From positions 1,065,306 through 1,129,305 of the forward strand of contig JACKIC010000001.1 in the NCBI GenBank assembly GCA_020638655.1: a stretch of 64,000 nt of DNA, given 5' to 3'. The position numbers and the translations under genes are program-made. The stretch's first letter is position 1, and each line of letters opens with the position of its first letter. The notes beneath the pieces are model-generated. The model did not search any database, had not been told where the DNA came from, and saw only the letters and a program-made list of their open reading frames with translations. This document shows, in pieces, positions 50,691 to 59,126 of the stretch. Source of the stretch: Planctomycetota bacterium (GTDB taxonomy: Bacteria; Planctomycetota; UBA1135; UBA2386).

Positions 50691-51728
50691 ATGCACATCC
50701 GCAGTTCCGTTCTCGTCGTCGGCGCCGCTCTCGCCTCCGCGGCGGCGGCGCAGGATCCGTTGCCGATCAAGGCGTTCGTTCCCGACAACTACCGCAACGT
50801 GGCGGTCGCGGATTTCGCGAAGATGCGCGAACTCGACATCTGGGGTGACCTCGAGGCATCGGCGCTCAAGCTCGCGTTCTCCGCCATCGAGCGTGAGCTC
50901 GGCTGCCCGATGGACGATCTGGATCGTGTCTGGATGGTCGTCGAGATGTCCGACAACAGTGACTCACAGCGCGAGGAGCGAGGCATCCGGGTGTTGGAGG
51001 GCAACAAGCCGCTGCCGCTGCCACCGAGCGCTGCCAACGGATGGGAGCGCGACGAGATCGGCGGCTACAAAGTGCTGCGGCGCGACGTCTATCGCAACGA
51101 ACGGATGTACCAGCCGACGCCGAACGTGCAGATCTGGGGCACGGCGAACGTCATGGATGCGGTCTTCGCGGGCAAGCCGTGCTCCGGCACGCCTTCGCCG
51201 GACGTGATGTCTCTGCTGGCTGGCAAGGAGCAGGCGCTTGCGTGGTACGTCATGTCGCTCGATCACCCCGCGGGCAAGCGTCTCCTCGTGGGGCCGTTCG
51301 AGGGTACGCAGTGGGCCGAGGAAGACGCGCCGCAGTTCTTGTGCATGCGGCTGCTCGCGACCGGCGAATCGGACGATCCGCACTTGACGGTCGAAGTGGT
51401 GCTGCGGCACGCAACACCCGCGGGCGTGCCGGTCACGAGCAAGGCCGTCGACGACCTGCTCGAGCGCCTGGCGACCCAGAAGGAAATGCTCATCCTGCGT
51501 CCGCTGTTGGGCAAATTCGTCAAGAAGGAGGACGGTGTCGATGTCCGACTGCGCGCGGACTTCGGCCGGTCGCGGCAAGCCGTGGGACACGTCGCCACGC
51601 TGGCGGTCACGCTCTTGCTGCCGCGGCACCTGGGGGGCAATGCGCCGCCCGTGCAGGTCGACGTCGCCGAGGAAGTCGAAGAGCCGCCGCCTCCGCCGCC
51701 GGTCGAGCCGCCGAAGAAGAAGGACTGA
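50691..51728 (+). CDS. Exported protein of unknown family (paralog 2 of a tandem pair)
   Basis: 345 aa. The signal peptide ends near SAAAAQ. It has an unusually clear ribosome-binding site AAGGAG (50679-50684) six bases before the ATG. It keeps the same landmarks as paralog 1: DLEASALK, LDRVWMV, ERMYQP, NVQIWGT, DVMSLLAGKEQALA, SDDPHLTVE, FGRSRQAVGH and poly-Pro plus VEPPKKKD. Family unrecognised. It immediately precedes the ABC transporter operon (71 bp), so it may be co-transcribed with it and serve as a periplasmic partner, which is only an inference. Confidence 0.75.
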   Translation: MHIRSSVLVVGAALASAAAAQDPLPIKAFVPDNYRNVAVADFAKMRELDIWGDLEASALKLAFSAIERELGCPMDDLDRVWMVVEMSDNSDSQREERGIRVLEGNKPLPLPPSAANGWERDEIGGYKVLRRDVYRNERMYQPTPNVQIWGTANVMDAVFAGKPCSGTPSPDVMSLLAGKEQALAWYVMSLDHPAGKRLLVGPFEGTQWAEEDAPQFLCMRLLATGESDDPHLTVEVVLRHATPAGVPVTSKAVDDLLERLATQKEMLILRPLLGKFVKKEDGVDVRLRADFGRSRQAVGHVATLAVTLLLPRHLGGNAPPVQVDVAEEVEEPPPPPPVEPPKKKD

Positions 51729-51799
51729 GGCATGCCTGGCGCGCGATCCCGTAGTTCCCCTGCATCTCTGCGGGCGGTCGCGTGCGAACATGGTCGCGC

Positions 51800-52504
51800 A
51801 TGTCCGAGGGTTCTGCCGTGGTCGTGTTGCGCGGTGTGCACAAGTCGGTTCGCGAAGGCGGCGCCGTGCGGCCCGTGCTGGCCGGCGTCGACCTGACGAT
51901 CGCCGCGGGGGAAGCCGTCGCCGTGCTCGGCCGCAGCGGCTCGGGCAAGTCGACCCTGCTCAACCTGATCGCGGGCATCGACGACGCCGACGCCGGCGCG
52001 ATCGCGACCGCGGGCTGCGACGTCGTCGCGGCCGGCGAACGCGAACGCGCGGCGATGCGCACGCGCGCCTTGGGCTTCGTGTTCCAGTCGTTCCACCTGT
52101 TGCCGACGCTGACCGTCGCCGAGAACATCGCGCTGCCGCTCGAGTTGGCCGGGGTGCCGCCGGCCGCCGCGGCCGCGCGCGTCGCCGAGCTGCTCGCGCG
52201 CGTCGAACTCGGCGATCGCGCGGCGGCCTGGCCGGCCGTGCTCTCCGGCGGCGAGCAGCAGCGCGTCGCGGTGGCGAGGGCGCTCGCGGCGCGGCCACAG
52301 CTGCTGCTGTGCGACGAGCCGACCGGCAACCTCGACGACGCCGCGGCCGCGCTGGTGCTCGAGCTGCTGCTCGAGCTGCGGCGCGAACAGGGCTGCGCGA
52401 TGGTGGTCGTGACCCACAGCCGCACCACCGCGGCCATCTGTGACCGGCAGCTGCGCCTCGAGGGCGGCAGGCTGGTCGCGGCCGAAGCGGCGCCAGCGCG
52501 ATGA
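51800..52504 (+). CDS. ABC transporter ATPase (LolD class)
   Basis: 234 aa from the ATG at 51800, chosen because the family start fits; an ATG at 51782 adds six residues. Walker A GRSGSGKST (44-52), Q-loop FQSFH, signature LSGGEQQ (148-154), Walker B LLLCDEP (168-174), switch His in VVVTHS. It is paired with an FtsX permease overlapping by four bases. Its 5' region is duplicated at 50456-50567. With the lipocalin-like gene downstream this resembles attEFGH-type export systems. Confidence 0.9.
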   Translation: MSEGSAVVVLRGVHKSVREGGAVRPVLAGVDLTIAAGEAVAVLGRSGSGKSTLLNLIAGIDDADAGAIATAGCDVVAAGERERAAMRTRALGFVFQSFHLLPTLTVAENIALPLELAGVPPAAAAARVAELLARVELGDRAAAWPAVLSGGEQQRVAVARALAARPQLLLCDEPTGNLDDAAAALVLELLLELRREQGCAMVVVTHSRTTAAICDRQLRLEGGRLVAAEAAPAR

Positions 52505-55062
52505 GGCTGTTGTTCCGTCAGGGGCTGCGGCACCACCTGCGGCACCCGCTGCAGACGTTGCTGACCGGGCTGGGTATCGCCGCCGGCGTGGCCCTGTTGT
52601 GCGCGATGCGCCTCGGCCAGAACACCGCCGAACGCGCGTTCGATCGCGCGCTCGTCGCGGTCGCGGGCGAAGCGACGCACGTGGTGCGAGGCGGTCCCGA
52701 CGGCATCCCCGTCGCCGCCTACGCCGCGGTGCGCCGCGACCTCGGCGGCGCCGGCGTCGCACCGACGATCCAGGCCGTGGCGCGCGTGCCGTCGCGCGCC
52801 GAACGCACCGTGCTGCGCGTGCTCGGGGTCGATCCGCTCGCCGACGTCGCGCTGCGTCCGTGGGCCGGCGCCGGCGAACCGGACCTGCCGCTCGGTGCGC
52901 TGCTGACCCGACCCGGCGCGTTCGTCGCGACGCGCGAGCTGCTGCGGCGGCTCGGCGTGACCCCGGGCGCGGAGCTGGCGATCACCGTCGGCGCGCGGCC
53001 GTTCGCGGCTCGCTGCGTCGGGGTCCTGTCGCCGCCGGCGCTCGTCGCGGCGGGCCTGCAGGACACGCTGCTGGTCGACGTCGCCACCGCGCAGGAATGG
53101 ACCGGGCGCCTCGATCGCGTCGACCGGCTCGACCTGCGGCTCGAACCGAAGCGGTTGCCGCGCGGCGTCTCCGTCGCGGCCGCGGTCGAGCGCGTCGGCG
53201 CGATCTGCGGGCCGGGCTGTCGCGTCGAGACCGCAGGCGCGAGCGCCGGCGGTCTGGCGTCGCTGGCGCGGGGCTTCCGCGTCAACCTCACGGCGCTGAG
53301 CCTGCTGTCGTTGCTGGTCGGGGCCTTCCTCGCGCACGAGACGATGCGGCTGTCGGTGGTTGCGCGGCGACGTTCGTTCGGGGTGCTGCGCGCGCTCGGC
53401 GCGCCGGCCCGCGCGATCGGCGCGGTGGTCGTCGCCGAGGCGGCGCTGCTGGGGCTGATCGGCAGCGCGTGTGGCGCGCTGCTCGGCGCGCTGGCCGCGC
53501 AGCTGTTGCTGCAGCCGATCGTACGCACGCTCAACGACCACTACGCGACGTTCTCGATCGCGGCCGTCGAGCTCGATCCGTGGCAGTTGCTGCTCGCGAT
53601 CTCGGCCGGCGTCGGCGCCACCGTGCTCGCCGGTCTGGGGCCCGCGGTCGCCGCCGCGCGCGTGCCGGCGCGCGAGGTGCTCGTCGCCCACGAGGGCGGC
53701 CCCGCGCGCGCCTGGCCGCTGTGGTGGTGCGTGCCGCCGGCGGCGCTCGGCGCGGTGCTGTTGGCGACGGTGGGTGACCGGTTGGCGCAGGGGTATCTCG
53801 GCATGCTGTGCCTGTTGCTCGCGGTCGTCGCGGCGATGCCGGCGGCGATGGCGGCGTTCCTCGCCGGCGTCGCCGCGTGTCTGCGGCGCCTGGGTCCGTT
53901 CGTGCGCTACGTCGTGCGTAGCACCGCGGCGGCGCGCAGCCACCTCGCGCTGCCGCTCGCGGCGATGGTGCTCGCGGTGGCGACGACGATCGGCATGGCG
54001 ATGCTCGTGACGAGCTTCCGCGCCAGCGTCGCGGGCTGGCTCGGCACGGTGCTGCCCGGTGACATCTACGTCTCGGTCCCCGGCGGCGTCGACGAGAAGG
54101 ATGCGCCGATCGAGCCCGTCGTGGTCGCGGCGCTGCGCGAGGCGCCCGGGGTCGCCGGTGCCACGGTGTATCACCGCGCGCGGTTCTGGCTGCAGGCCGG
54201 AAGTGGCGAGGGGCGCATCGAGGTGGTCGGCGTCGAACCGACCCCGGCGTTCGTCGCGGCGTTCCCGCTGCTGAATGGTGACGACGAGGGGGGGCGCGGC
54301 GCGTTGACGCGCGGCGACGGTTGCTGGGTCTCCGAACCGCTGGCGTTCCGGTGGGGCCTCGCGGTCGGGCGATCGCTGACCATCACCACGGCGCGCGGTC
54401 CGCAGACGTTGCCGATCGCGGCGATCTACCGCGACTACTCCAACGAACGCGGCGAGGTGCTGGTCGGAAGCCGCTGGCTGCAGGAACGCAGCCGCGTCGA
54501 GGTCACCGCGTTGGGCCTCGAGGTCGCCGCCGGCGCCGACGTCGACGCCGTCGTGGTTGCGCTGGCGCAGCGCGCCGCGGCCGTCGGCGAGCAGGCCGTG
54601 CAGGTCCGTTCGCAGCTCGAACTGAAGACCACCTCGCTGGCGATCTTCGACCGCACCTTCGCGATCACCTCGGTGATGCGGTTGCTGTGCCTCGTGGTCG
54701 CGTTCATCGGCATCTATGCGGCGTTCGCCGCGCTGCAGCTGGAACGCGGCGGCGAGATCGGGCTGCTGCGCTGCCTGGGCGCCGTGCCGGCGCGCATCGC
54801 CATGGTCGTGATCGGCCAGACGCTGCTGCTCGGCGTCACCGCGGGCGCGCTCGCCGTGCCGGTGGGCATCGGCGTGGGGCATCTGCTGGCGCAAGTCGTC
54901 AACCGCGTCTCGTTCGGCTGGTCGCTGGTGACCGTCGAGATCCCCTGGGTTGCGGTCGGCGAGGCGTTCGCGCTCGCCGTGATCGCGGCTCTCCTGGCCG
55001 GCGTGCAGCCGGCGCTGCAGTTCGCGCGCATGCGGCCGGCGGCGGCGCTGCGGGAGGCATGA
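52501..55062 (+). CDS. Double FtsX-domain ABC permease
   Basis: 853 aa; the ATG overlaps the ATPase stop (ATGA). N-terminal helix (about 15-35), a periplasmic core, then FtsX-type helices (about 265-400), a central bundle and a second FtsX domain at the C-terminus (about 710-845) ending ALQFARMRPAAALREA. This two-FtsX layout is typical of export permeases of the macrolide/lipoprotein class, which move substrates from the outer leaflet. It overlaps the next gene (ATGA), giving a coupled three-gene operon. Confidence 0.85.
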   Translation: MRLLFRQGLRHHLRHPLQTLLTGLGIAAGVALLCAMRLGQNTAERAFDRALVAVAGEATHVVRGGPDGIPVAAYAAVRRDLGGAGVAPTIQAVARVPSRAERTVLRVLGVDPLADVALRPWAGAGEPDLPLGALLTRPGAFVATRELLRRLGVTPGAELAITVGARPFAARCVGVLSPPALVAAGLQDTLLVDVATAQEWTGRLDRVDRLDLRLEPKRLPRGVSVAAAVERVGAICGPGCRVETAGASAGGLASLARGFRVNLTALSLLSLLVGAFLAHETMRLSVVARRRSFGVLRALGAPARAIGAVVVAEAALLGLIGSACGALLGALAAQLLLQPIVRTLNDHYATFSIAAVELDPWQLLLAISAGVGATVLAGLGPAVAAARVPAREVLVAHEGGPARAWPLWWCVPPAALGAVLLATVGDRLAQGYLGMLCLLLAVVAAMPAAMAAFLAGVAACLRRLGPFVRYVVRSTAAARSHLALPLAAMVLAVATTIGMAMLVTSFRASVAGWLGTVLPGDIYVSVPGGVDEKDAPIEPVVVAALREAPGVAGATVYHRARFWLQAGSGEGRIEVVGVEPTPAFVAAFPLLNGDDEGGRGALTRGDGCWVSEPLAFRWGLAVGRSLTITTARGPQTLPIAAIYRDYSNERGEVLVGSRWLQERSRVEVTALGLEVAAGADVDAVVVALAQRAAAVGEQAVQVRSQLELKTTSLAIFDRTFAITSVMRLLCLVVAFIGIYAAFAALQLERGGEIGLLRCLGAVPARIAMVVIGQTLLLGVTAGALAVPVGIGVGHLLAQVVNRVSFGWSLVTVEIPWVAVGEAFALAVIAALLAGVQPALQFARMRPAAALREA

Positions 55063-56237
55063 GCATGGTCATGGAATGCTGCGTCGCCGCACGATGGTTC
55101 GCATGTGCGTTGCTGCTCGTCGGTGTCGGTGCTTGCGCGCGGCGCGAGGCACGGCCTGCTGCGGGTCTCGGCGTCGCCGAGGCGCTCGGTGGCGCAGGCG
55201 ACGTGACCGGCTTCGCGCGCGCCACCGCGCCGCCGCAGCTGCAGTTTCCGCGCGACCACGGACCGCACCCGGAGTTCCGCACCGAGTGGTGGTACTTCAC
55301 GGGCAACGTCGCCACGGCGGCGGGGCGGCGCTTCGGTGTGCAGCTGGTGTTCTTCCGGCAGGCGCTCGCGGCGGCCGTGCCGGCGCGCGACGCCGCGCTG
55401 GCGGCGCGCGACATGATCCTCGCGCACGCCGCCGTGACCGACGTCGACGGGCGCCGGTTCCACTTCGCCGAACGCCTGGCGCGCTCTGCCGCGGACCTCG
55501 GGGGTGTGCGCGGCGGCGACGGACGACCGTTCGCCGCGGAGTGTGCCGACTGGTCCGCCCGTGCCGTTGCCGGCAGCGACGACCTGCTGCCGCTCGAACT
55601 GCGCGCCGCGGACGGTGCGTTCGCGTTCGGTCTGCGCGTCGACCCCGGCAAGCCCGTGGTCCTGCAGGGGGACCGCGGCCTGAGCCAGAAGAGCGCCGCC
55701 GTGGGCAACGCGTCGATCTACTACTCGATGACGAGGCTGCCGATGGCGGGCACCATCGAGGTCGACGGCCAGACGCACCAGGTGCGCGGCGAGGCGTGGC
55801 TCGACCGCGAGTGGAGCACGTCGGCGCTCGGCGCCGAGCAGGTCGGCTGGGATTGGTTCTCGCTGCAGCTCGACAACGGCGAAGAGCTGATGTGGTACCG
55901 GCTGCGGCGGCGCGACGGGGCCGTCGATCCGTGGAGCCGCGGCACGCTGGTCGCGGCCGACGGCCGCGCGACCCGGCTCGAGCCGGCCCAGGTGGTCGCC
56001 GAGCCCTCGGGCACCTGGACCGCGCGCGATGGGGGCGCCGTCTACCCGGCGCGTTGGCGGCTGCGCGGGGTCGATCCGGACCTCGACCTGCAGGTCGAAC
56101 CGCTGCTCGCGGATCAGGAACTCGACGTTCTCGTGCGCTACTGGGAGGGTGCGGTGACCGTGCGCGGCACGCGCGCCGGCACCCCCGTCACCGGGCGCGG
56201 CTACCTCGAGATGACCGGCTACGTGCTGCCGCGTTGA
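55059..56237 (+). CDS. CrtC/AttH-like lipocalin-domain lipoprotein
   Basis: 392 aa from the ATG overlapping the permease stop. Lipobox GVGAC (Cys26) suggests a lipoprotein. Motifs RTEWWYFTGNV, VFFRQAL, HAAVTDVDGRRFHFAERL, GEAWLDREWS, GWDWFSLQLDNGEELMWY match the lipocalin-like domain of hydroxyneurosporene synthase/AttH proteins. Encoded with a LolD-type ATPase and FtsX permease, it is likely the periplasmic substrate-binding part of this export system, as in attEFGH operons. Enzymatic hydration activity is not supported by context. Confidence 0.8.
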   Translation: MSMVMECCVAARWFACALLLVGVGACARREARPAAGLGVAEALGGAGDVTGFARATAPPQLQFPRDHGPHPEFRTEWWYFTGNVATAAGRRFGVQLVFFRQALAAAVPARDAALAARDMILAHAAVTDVDGRRFHFAERLARSAADLGGVRGGDGRPFAAECADWSARAVAGSDDLLPLELRAADGAFAFGLRVDPGKPVVLQGDRGLSQKSAAVGNASIYYSMTRLPMAGTIEVDGQTHQVRGEAWLDREWSTSALGAEQVGWDWFSLQLDNGEELMWYRLRRRDGAVDPWSRGTLVAADGRATRLEPAQVVAEPSGTWTARDGGAVYPARWRLRGVDPDLDLQVEPLLADQELDVLVRYWEGAVTVRGTRAGTPVTGRGYLEMTGYVLPR

Positions 56238-56241
56238 TTGC

Positions 56242-56290
56242 GCCGGCGCGTCTCCGAACGGGGCGCTTCTCCCCGAACTGCTGCGCCGGC
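56242..56290 (+). terminator. Nested inverted repeat after the lipocalin-like gene
   Basis: Outer arms GCCGGCGC / GCGCCGGC (8 bp) and inner arms CGGGG / CCCCG enclosing a 7-base loop, starting 5 bp after the stop. No T-run. The best terminator candidate for the ABC operon. Confidence 0.45.
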
Positions 56291-56359
56291 TTGCAGTCTG
56301 CATGTGGGGAGCTTCTCCTGGTGCGGCACGGCTGCGGCCCCCGCAGCGCTGCGAGCGCA

Positions 56360-56668
56360 ATGAACAAGAACCTCCGCAACGTCACTCTGCTCGGCCTGCT
56401 GGCCGCGTCTTCGTCCCTCGGCGGTTGTGCCACGATCGCGGGCACCGCGGTGTCCCCGATCACGGGCGGCGTCGATCTCTGCGTCGTATCACTGCGGCCG
56501 TCCGAGTGGTACTACACGCCGTTCGTCTTCCTCGGCGGTGCGATCGCCGGGCCGTTCGTCGCCTTCTACAACGGCATCAACTACGACCCGATCATCTTCA
56601 CCGACAAGTCGGACAAGTACTGGGAAGGCTTCCCCGCGGTGTTCAAGCCGTGGCGCATGGTCCTGTGA
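56360..56668 (+). CDS. Small lipoprotein (about 100 aa)
   Basis: 102 aa with lipobox LGGC (Cys23). The mature part has YYTPFVFLGGAIAGPFVAFYNGINYD, a hydrophobic hairpin-like stretch, and ends KPWRMVL. No family is certain; the pattern resembles small YceK-type lipoproteins. It lies downstream of the ABC operon and converges with mqnC (40 bp). Confidence 0.65.
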   Translation: MNKNLRNVTLLGLLAASSSLGGCATIAGTAVSPITGGVDLCVVSLRPSEWYYTPFVFLGGAIAGPFVAFYNGINYDPIIFTDKSDKYWEGFPAVFKPWRMVL

Positions 56669-56708
56669 CCCTGGCGCATGTTCCTGTGAGCTGTGCGTCG
56701 GACGGCGG

Positions 56709-57905
56709 CTACGCCTCGACCTGCGACACGACCGCCTTCTTCTCGCCCTTGGGCTTGCCGAACTTGTCGGTCTCGGGCGTCTCGACCGGCTGATACATCA
56801 TGTTGCGACGTTGCGGCACGAAGCCGGCGTCCTTGATGTGTCGCTCGATCTCGGGGATCGACGTCGGGTGCGTGCAGCCCGCCGAGCTGACGACGTTCTC
56901 CTCGAGCATCGCCGAGCCGAAGTCGTCCGCGCCCATCGACAGGCCGACCTGACAGGTCTTCATGCCCTGCGTGACGAAACTCGACTGCACATGCGGCACG
57001 TTCTGCAGGTAGAGACGCGACAGGCTCAGCGTGCGCAGGTACTCGGCGACCGTCGCCTTCTGGCCGCCGCGCGTCGCCAGGAACTGCTCGCCCATTGCGG
57101 TGTTCTCCGGCTGGAACGTCCACGGAATGAACGCGGTGAACACGCCGTCGGTCTCGTCCTGCAGCTCGCGCACGCGCGTCATGTGCTCGATGCGTTCGGC
57201 GTCGGTCTCGACGTGGCCGAACATCATCGTCGCCGTGCCCTTGCCGCCGAGCGTCGCCCATTGGCGGTAGACCTCGAGCCACTCTTCGGTGGTGGCTTTC
57301 TTGGGCGCGATCACCTTGCGCACGCGCTCGACCAGGATCTCGGCGCCGCCGCCGGGGATCGAGTCGAGGCCCGCGGCCTGCAGGTCGGCGAGCACGTCGC
57401 GCACGGGGCGCTTCTCGAGCTTGGACAGGTGTGTGATCTCGGGCGGGCTCATGCCGTGGATCCAGACCTGCGGGTACCGCTTCTTGAGGTCGGTGAACAG
57501 CTCGGCGAACCACTCGGTCTTGAGCTTGGGGTGGTGGCCGCCCTGCAGCAGCAGCTGGATGCCGCCCTTCTCGATCAGCTCCTCGACCTTCTGGTAGATC
57601 ACCTCGCGCGGCAGCACGTAGGCCTCGGCGTCGCCCGGGGCGCGGTAGAACGCGCAGAAGCCGCAGTCGGTGACGCAGACGTTGGTCGGGTTGAGGTTGC
57701 GGTCGACGATGTAGGTGACGCGCACCTTGCCATCCTCGCCGGGCGGGTTGAGCCGCAGGCGCACGTCGTTGGCGAGCAGGCCCAGCGACGGCTGGTCGAG
57801 GCCGCGGTAGAGCGACAGGGCTTCGTCGGGCGTGAGAACGCCGCCGTCGACGGCCTTGTGGCCAAGGTCGCGGAGGCGGGCGGGATCGGCGGCTGCGGGC
57901 GTCAT
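56709..57905 (-). CDS. mqnC: Dehypoxanthine futalosine cyclase
   Basis: 398 aa radical SAM enzyme from the ATG at 57905. Cluster motif C77-x3-C81-x2-C84 (CVTDCGFC). The landmarks VDRNLNPTNVCVTDCGFCAF, LLQGGHHP, PGGGAEIL, ATMMFGHVET and MGADDFGSAMLEENVV are typical of MqnC, which cyclises dehypoxanthinyl futalosine to the bicyclic naphthol precursor in the futalosine menaquinone route. It pairs functionally with mqnE at 43.7-44.8 kb. Confidence 0.93.
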   Translation of the reverse strand: MTPAAADPARLRDLGHKAVDGGVLTPDEALSLYRGLDQPSLGLLANDVRLRLNPPGEDGKVRVTYIVDRNLNPTNVCVTDCGFCAFYRAPGDAEAYVLPREVIYQKVEELIEKGGIQLLLQGGHHPKLKTEWFAELFTDLKKRYPQVWIHGMSPPEITHLSKLEKRPVRDVLADLQAAGLDSIPGGGAEILVERVRKVIAPKKATTEEWLEVYRQWATLGGKGTATMMFGHVETDAERIEHMTRVRELQDETDGVFTAFIPWTFQPENTAMGEQFLATRGGQKATVAEYLRTLSLSRLYLQNVPHVQSSFVTQGMKTCQVGLSMGADDFGSAMLEENVVSSAGCTHPTSIPEIERHIKDAGFVPQRRNMMYQPVETPETDKFGKPKGEKKAVVSQVEA

Positions 57906-58045
57906 CGGGGGGCGGCTAGGGTAGGTCGCGGTGCACGCTTGGGAAAGCTGCTTTGCGCGGCCGGGTTGCGAACGGGTCGCACCGCGCCGAATTGCCCCTG
58001 GCCCGGGCATCGTTACCGCCTACCGTGGCAGCGCTAGCACAACCC

Positions 58046-59104
58046 ATGCCCCTGCCCTCCGCGCGCGTCTGGCCGCTCGTCGGCCTTCTCCTGGTCGGCT
58101 GTAGCCACAGCAGCAGCAGCGGGATCGGCGAACTCGCCAATGCGGTGATCGGCCCCGACGGCGGCGAGCTGCGCATCGAGAGCGGCCCGCAGGCCGGGCT
58201 GGTGTTGACGGTGCCGCCGGGGGCGCTGAGCGACGAGGTGACCCTGCGCATCGTGCAGATCGTGCCGCAGCCGTTGCCGCCGGGCACTGCCGCGCTCGAG
58301 GTCACCCCGCCGGGGCGTCCGTTCCGGCTCGAGCCGATCGGGGTGCAGTTCCAGACGGCGGCGACCCTGCGCCTGCCGTTCGTGCCCGAGGCGCTCCAGT
58401 ACGTCTGCGGCCTCGGCAACGTGCGCGTGCGGCAGCAGAGCGCGGCCGCCAGTTGGGAGCGGGAGCCCGCAGTCATCGACGTGCCCGGGCACTTCGTCGA
58501 GACGACGCTGCTCACGGGCGGACAGCTGCAGGTGGTCCAGGGGCCGCGCCCGACGAGCTTCTACGACTACTTCCCGGCGCGAGACACCGTCGTGGCGCTC
58601 GACAACGGCGGCCTGTTCCGCTGCGAGACGATCGCCGATGCCCGCTTCCCGGCGCGCGACCTGTACCGCTGGCGGCTCACGCTCGATCCGCTGTATCGCG
58701 ACTTCGGCTACGTGCTCGAGAGCGCTGCGTTCGTCGGCCGCGAGTCGTTCGACGACGACTGGCTCGAGATGTGGGCGGGGCAGCACCTGTCGGTGACGCA
58801 GCTGAAGACGATCAGCGAGGGTTACATGTATGGGCCCAACATGACGACGGCGGTGTATCGCCCCGCGGCGACGGGGCTGTCGTTGGCGGGCACGGCGCAG
58901 CTGCGCACGGCCTGGCGGTTTCGCGAGCCGATGGTCATCGCCGGACAGCGCGTGCTCGACGTGCTCGAGCTGCGCGTCGACGTCGCCTGGAATCGCAGCG
59001 ACATCGCGACTGGGCACGAGGAGATGATCTTCTGGTTCGCGCCGGGCCACGGGCTGCTGGGCCTGCGCGACGGCACCGCGGACTACCTGCGCACGTCGCT
59101 GTGA
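58046..59104 (+). CDS. Lipoprotein with ZU5-like N-terminal domain
   Basis: 352 aa from the ATG at 58046 (upstream in-frame start lacks a signal). Lipobox LVGC (Cys19). Residues 30-80 (VIGPDGGELRI...LTVPPGALSDEVTLRI) have the GG...PPGAL pattern of ZU5-like domains; the rest is unknown and mostly beta. Function unknown; membrane-anchored. Divergent from mqnC (140 bp between starts). Confidence 0.7.
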   Translation: MPLPSARVWPLVGLLLVGCSHSSSSGIGELANAVIGPDGGELRIESGPQAGLVLTVPPGALSDEVTLRIVQIVPQPLPPGTAALEVTPPGRPFRLEPIGVQFQTAATLRLPFVPEALQYVCGLGNVRVRQQSAAASWEREPAVIDVPGHFVETTLLTGGQLQVVQGPRPTSFYDYFPARDTVVALDNGGLFRCETIADARFPARDLYRWRLTLDPLYRDFGYVLESAAFVGRESFDDDWLEMWAGQHLSVTQLKTISEGYMYGPNMTTAVYRPAATGLSLAGTAQLRTAWRFREPMVIAGQRVLDVLELRVDVAWNRSDIATGHEEMIFWFAPGHGLLGLRDGTADYLRTSL

Positions 59105-59126
59105 CGCCGGCGCGGCGCGGCGCGGC

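Noticed and set aside
51607..54894. 1095-codon minus-strand open frame
   Set aside because: Antisense to the ABC ATPase and permease, which carry intact Walker motifs and overlapping starts.
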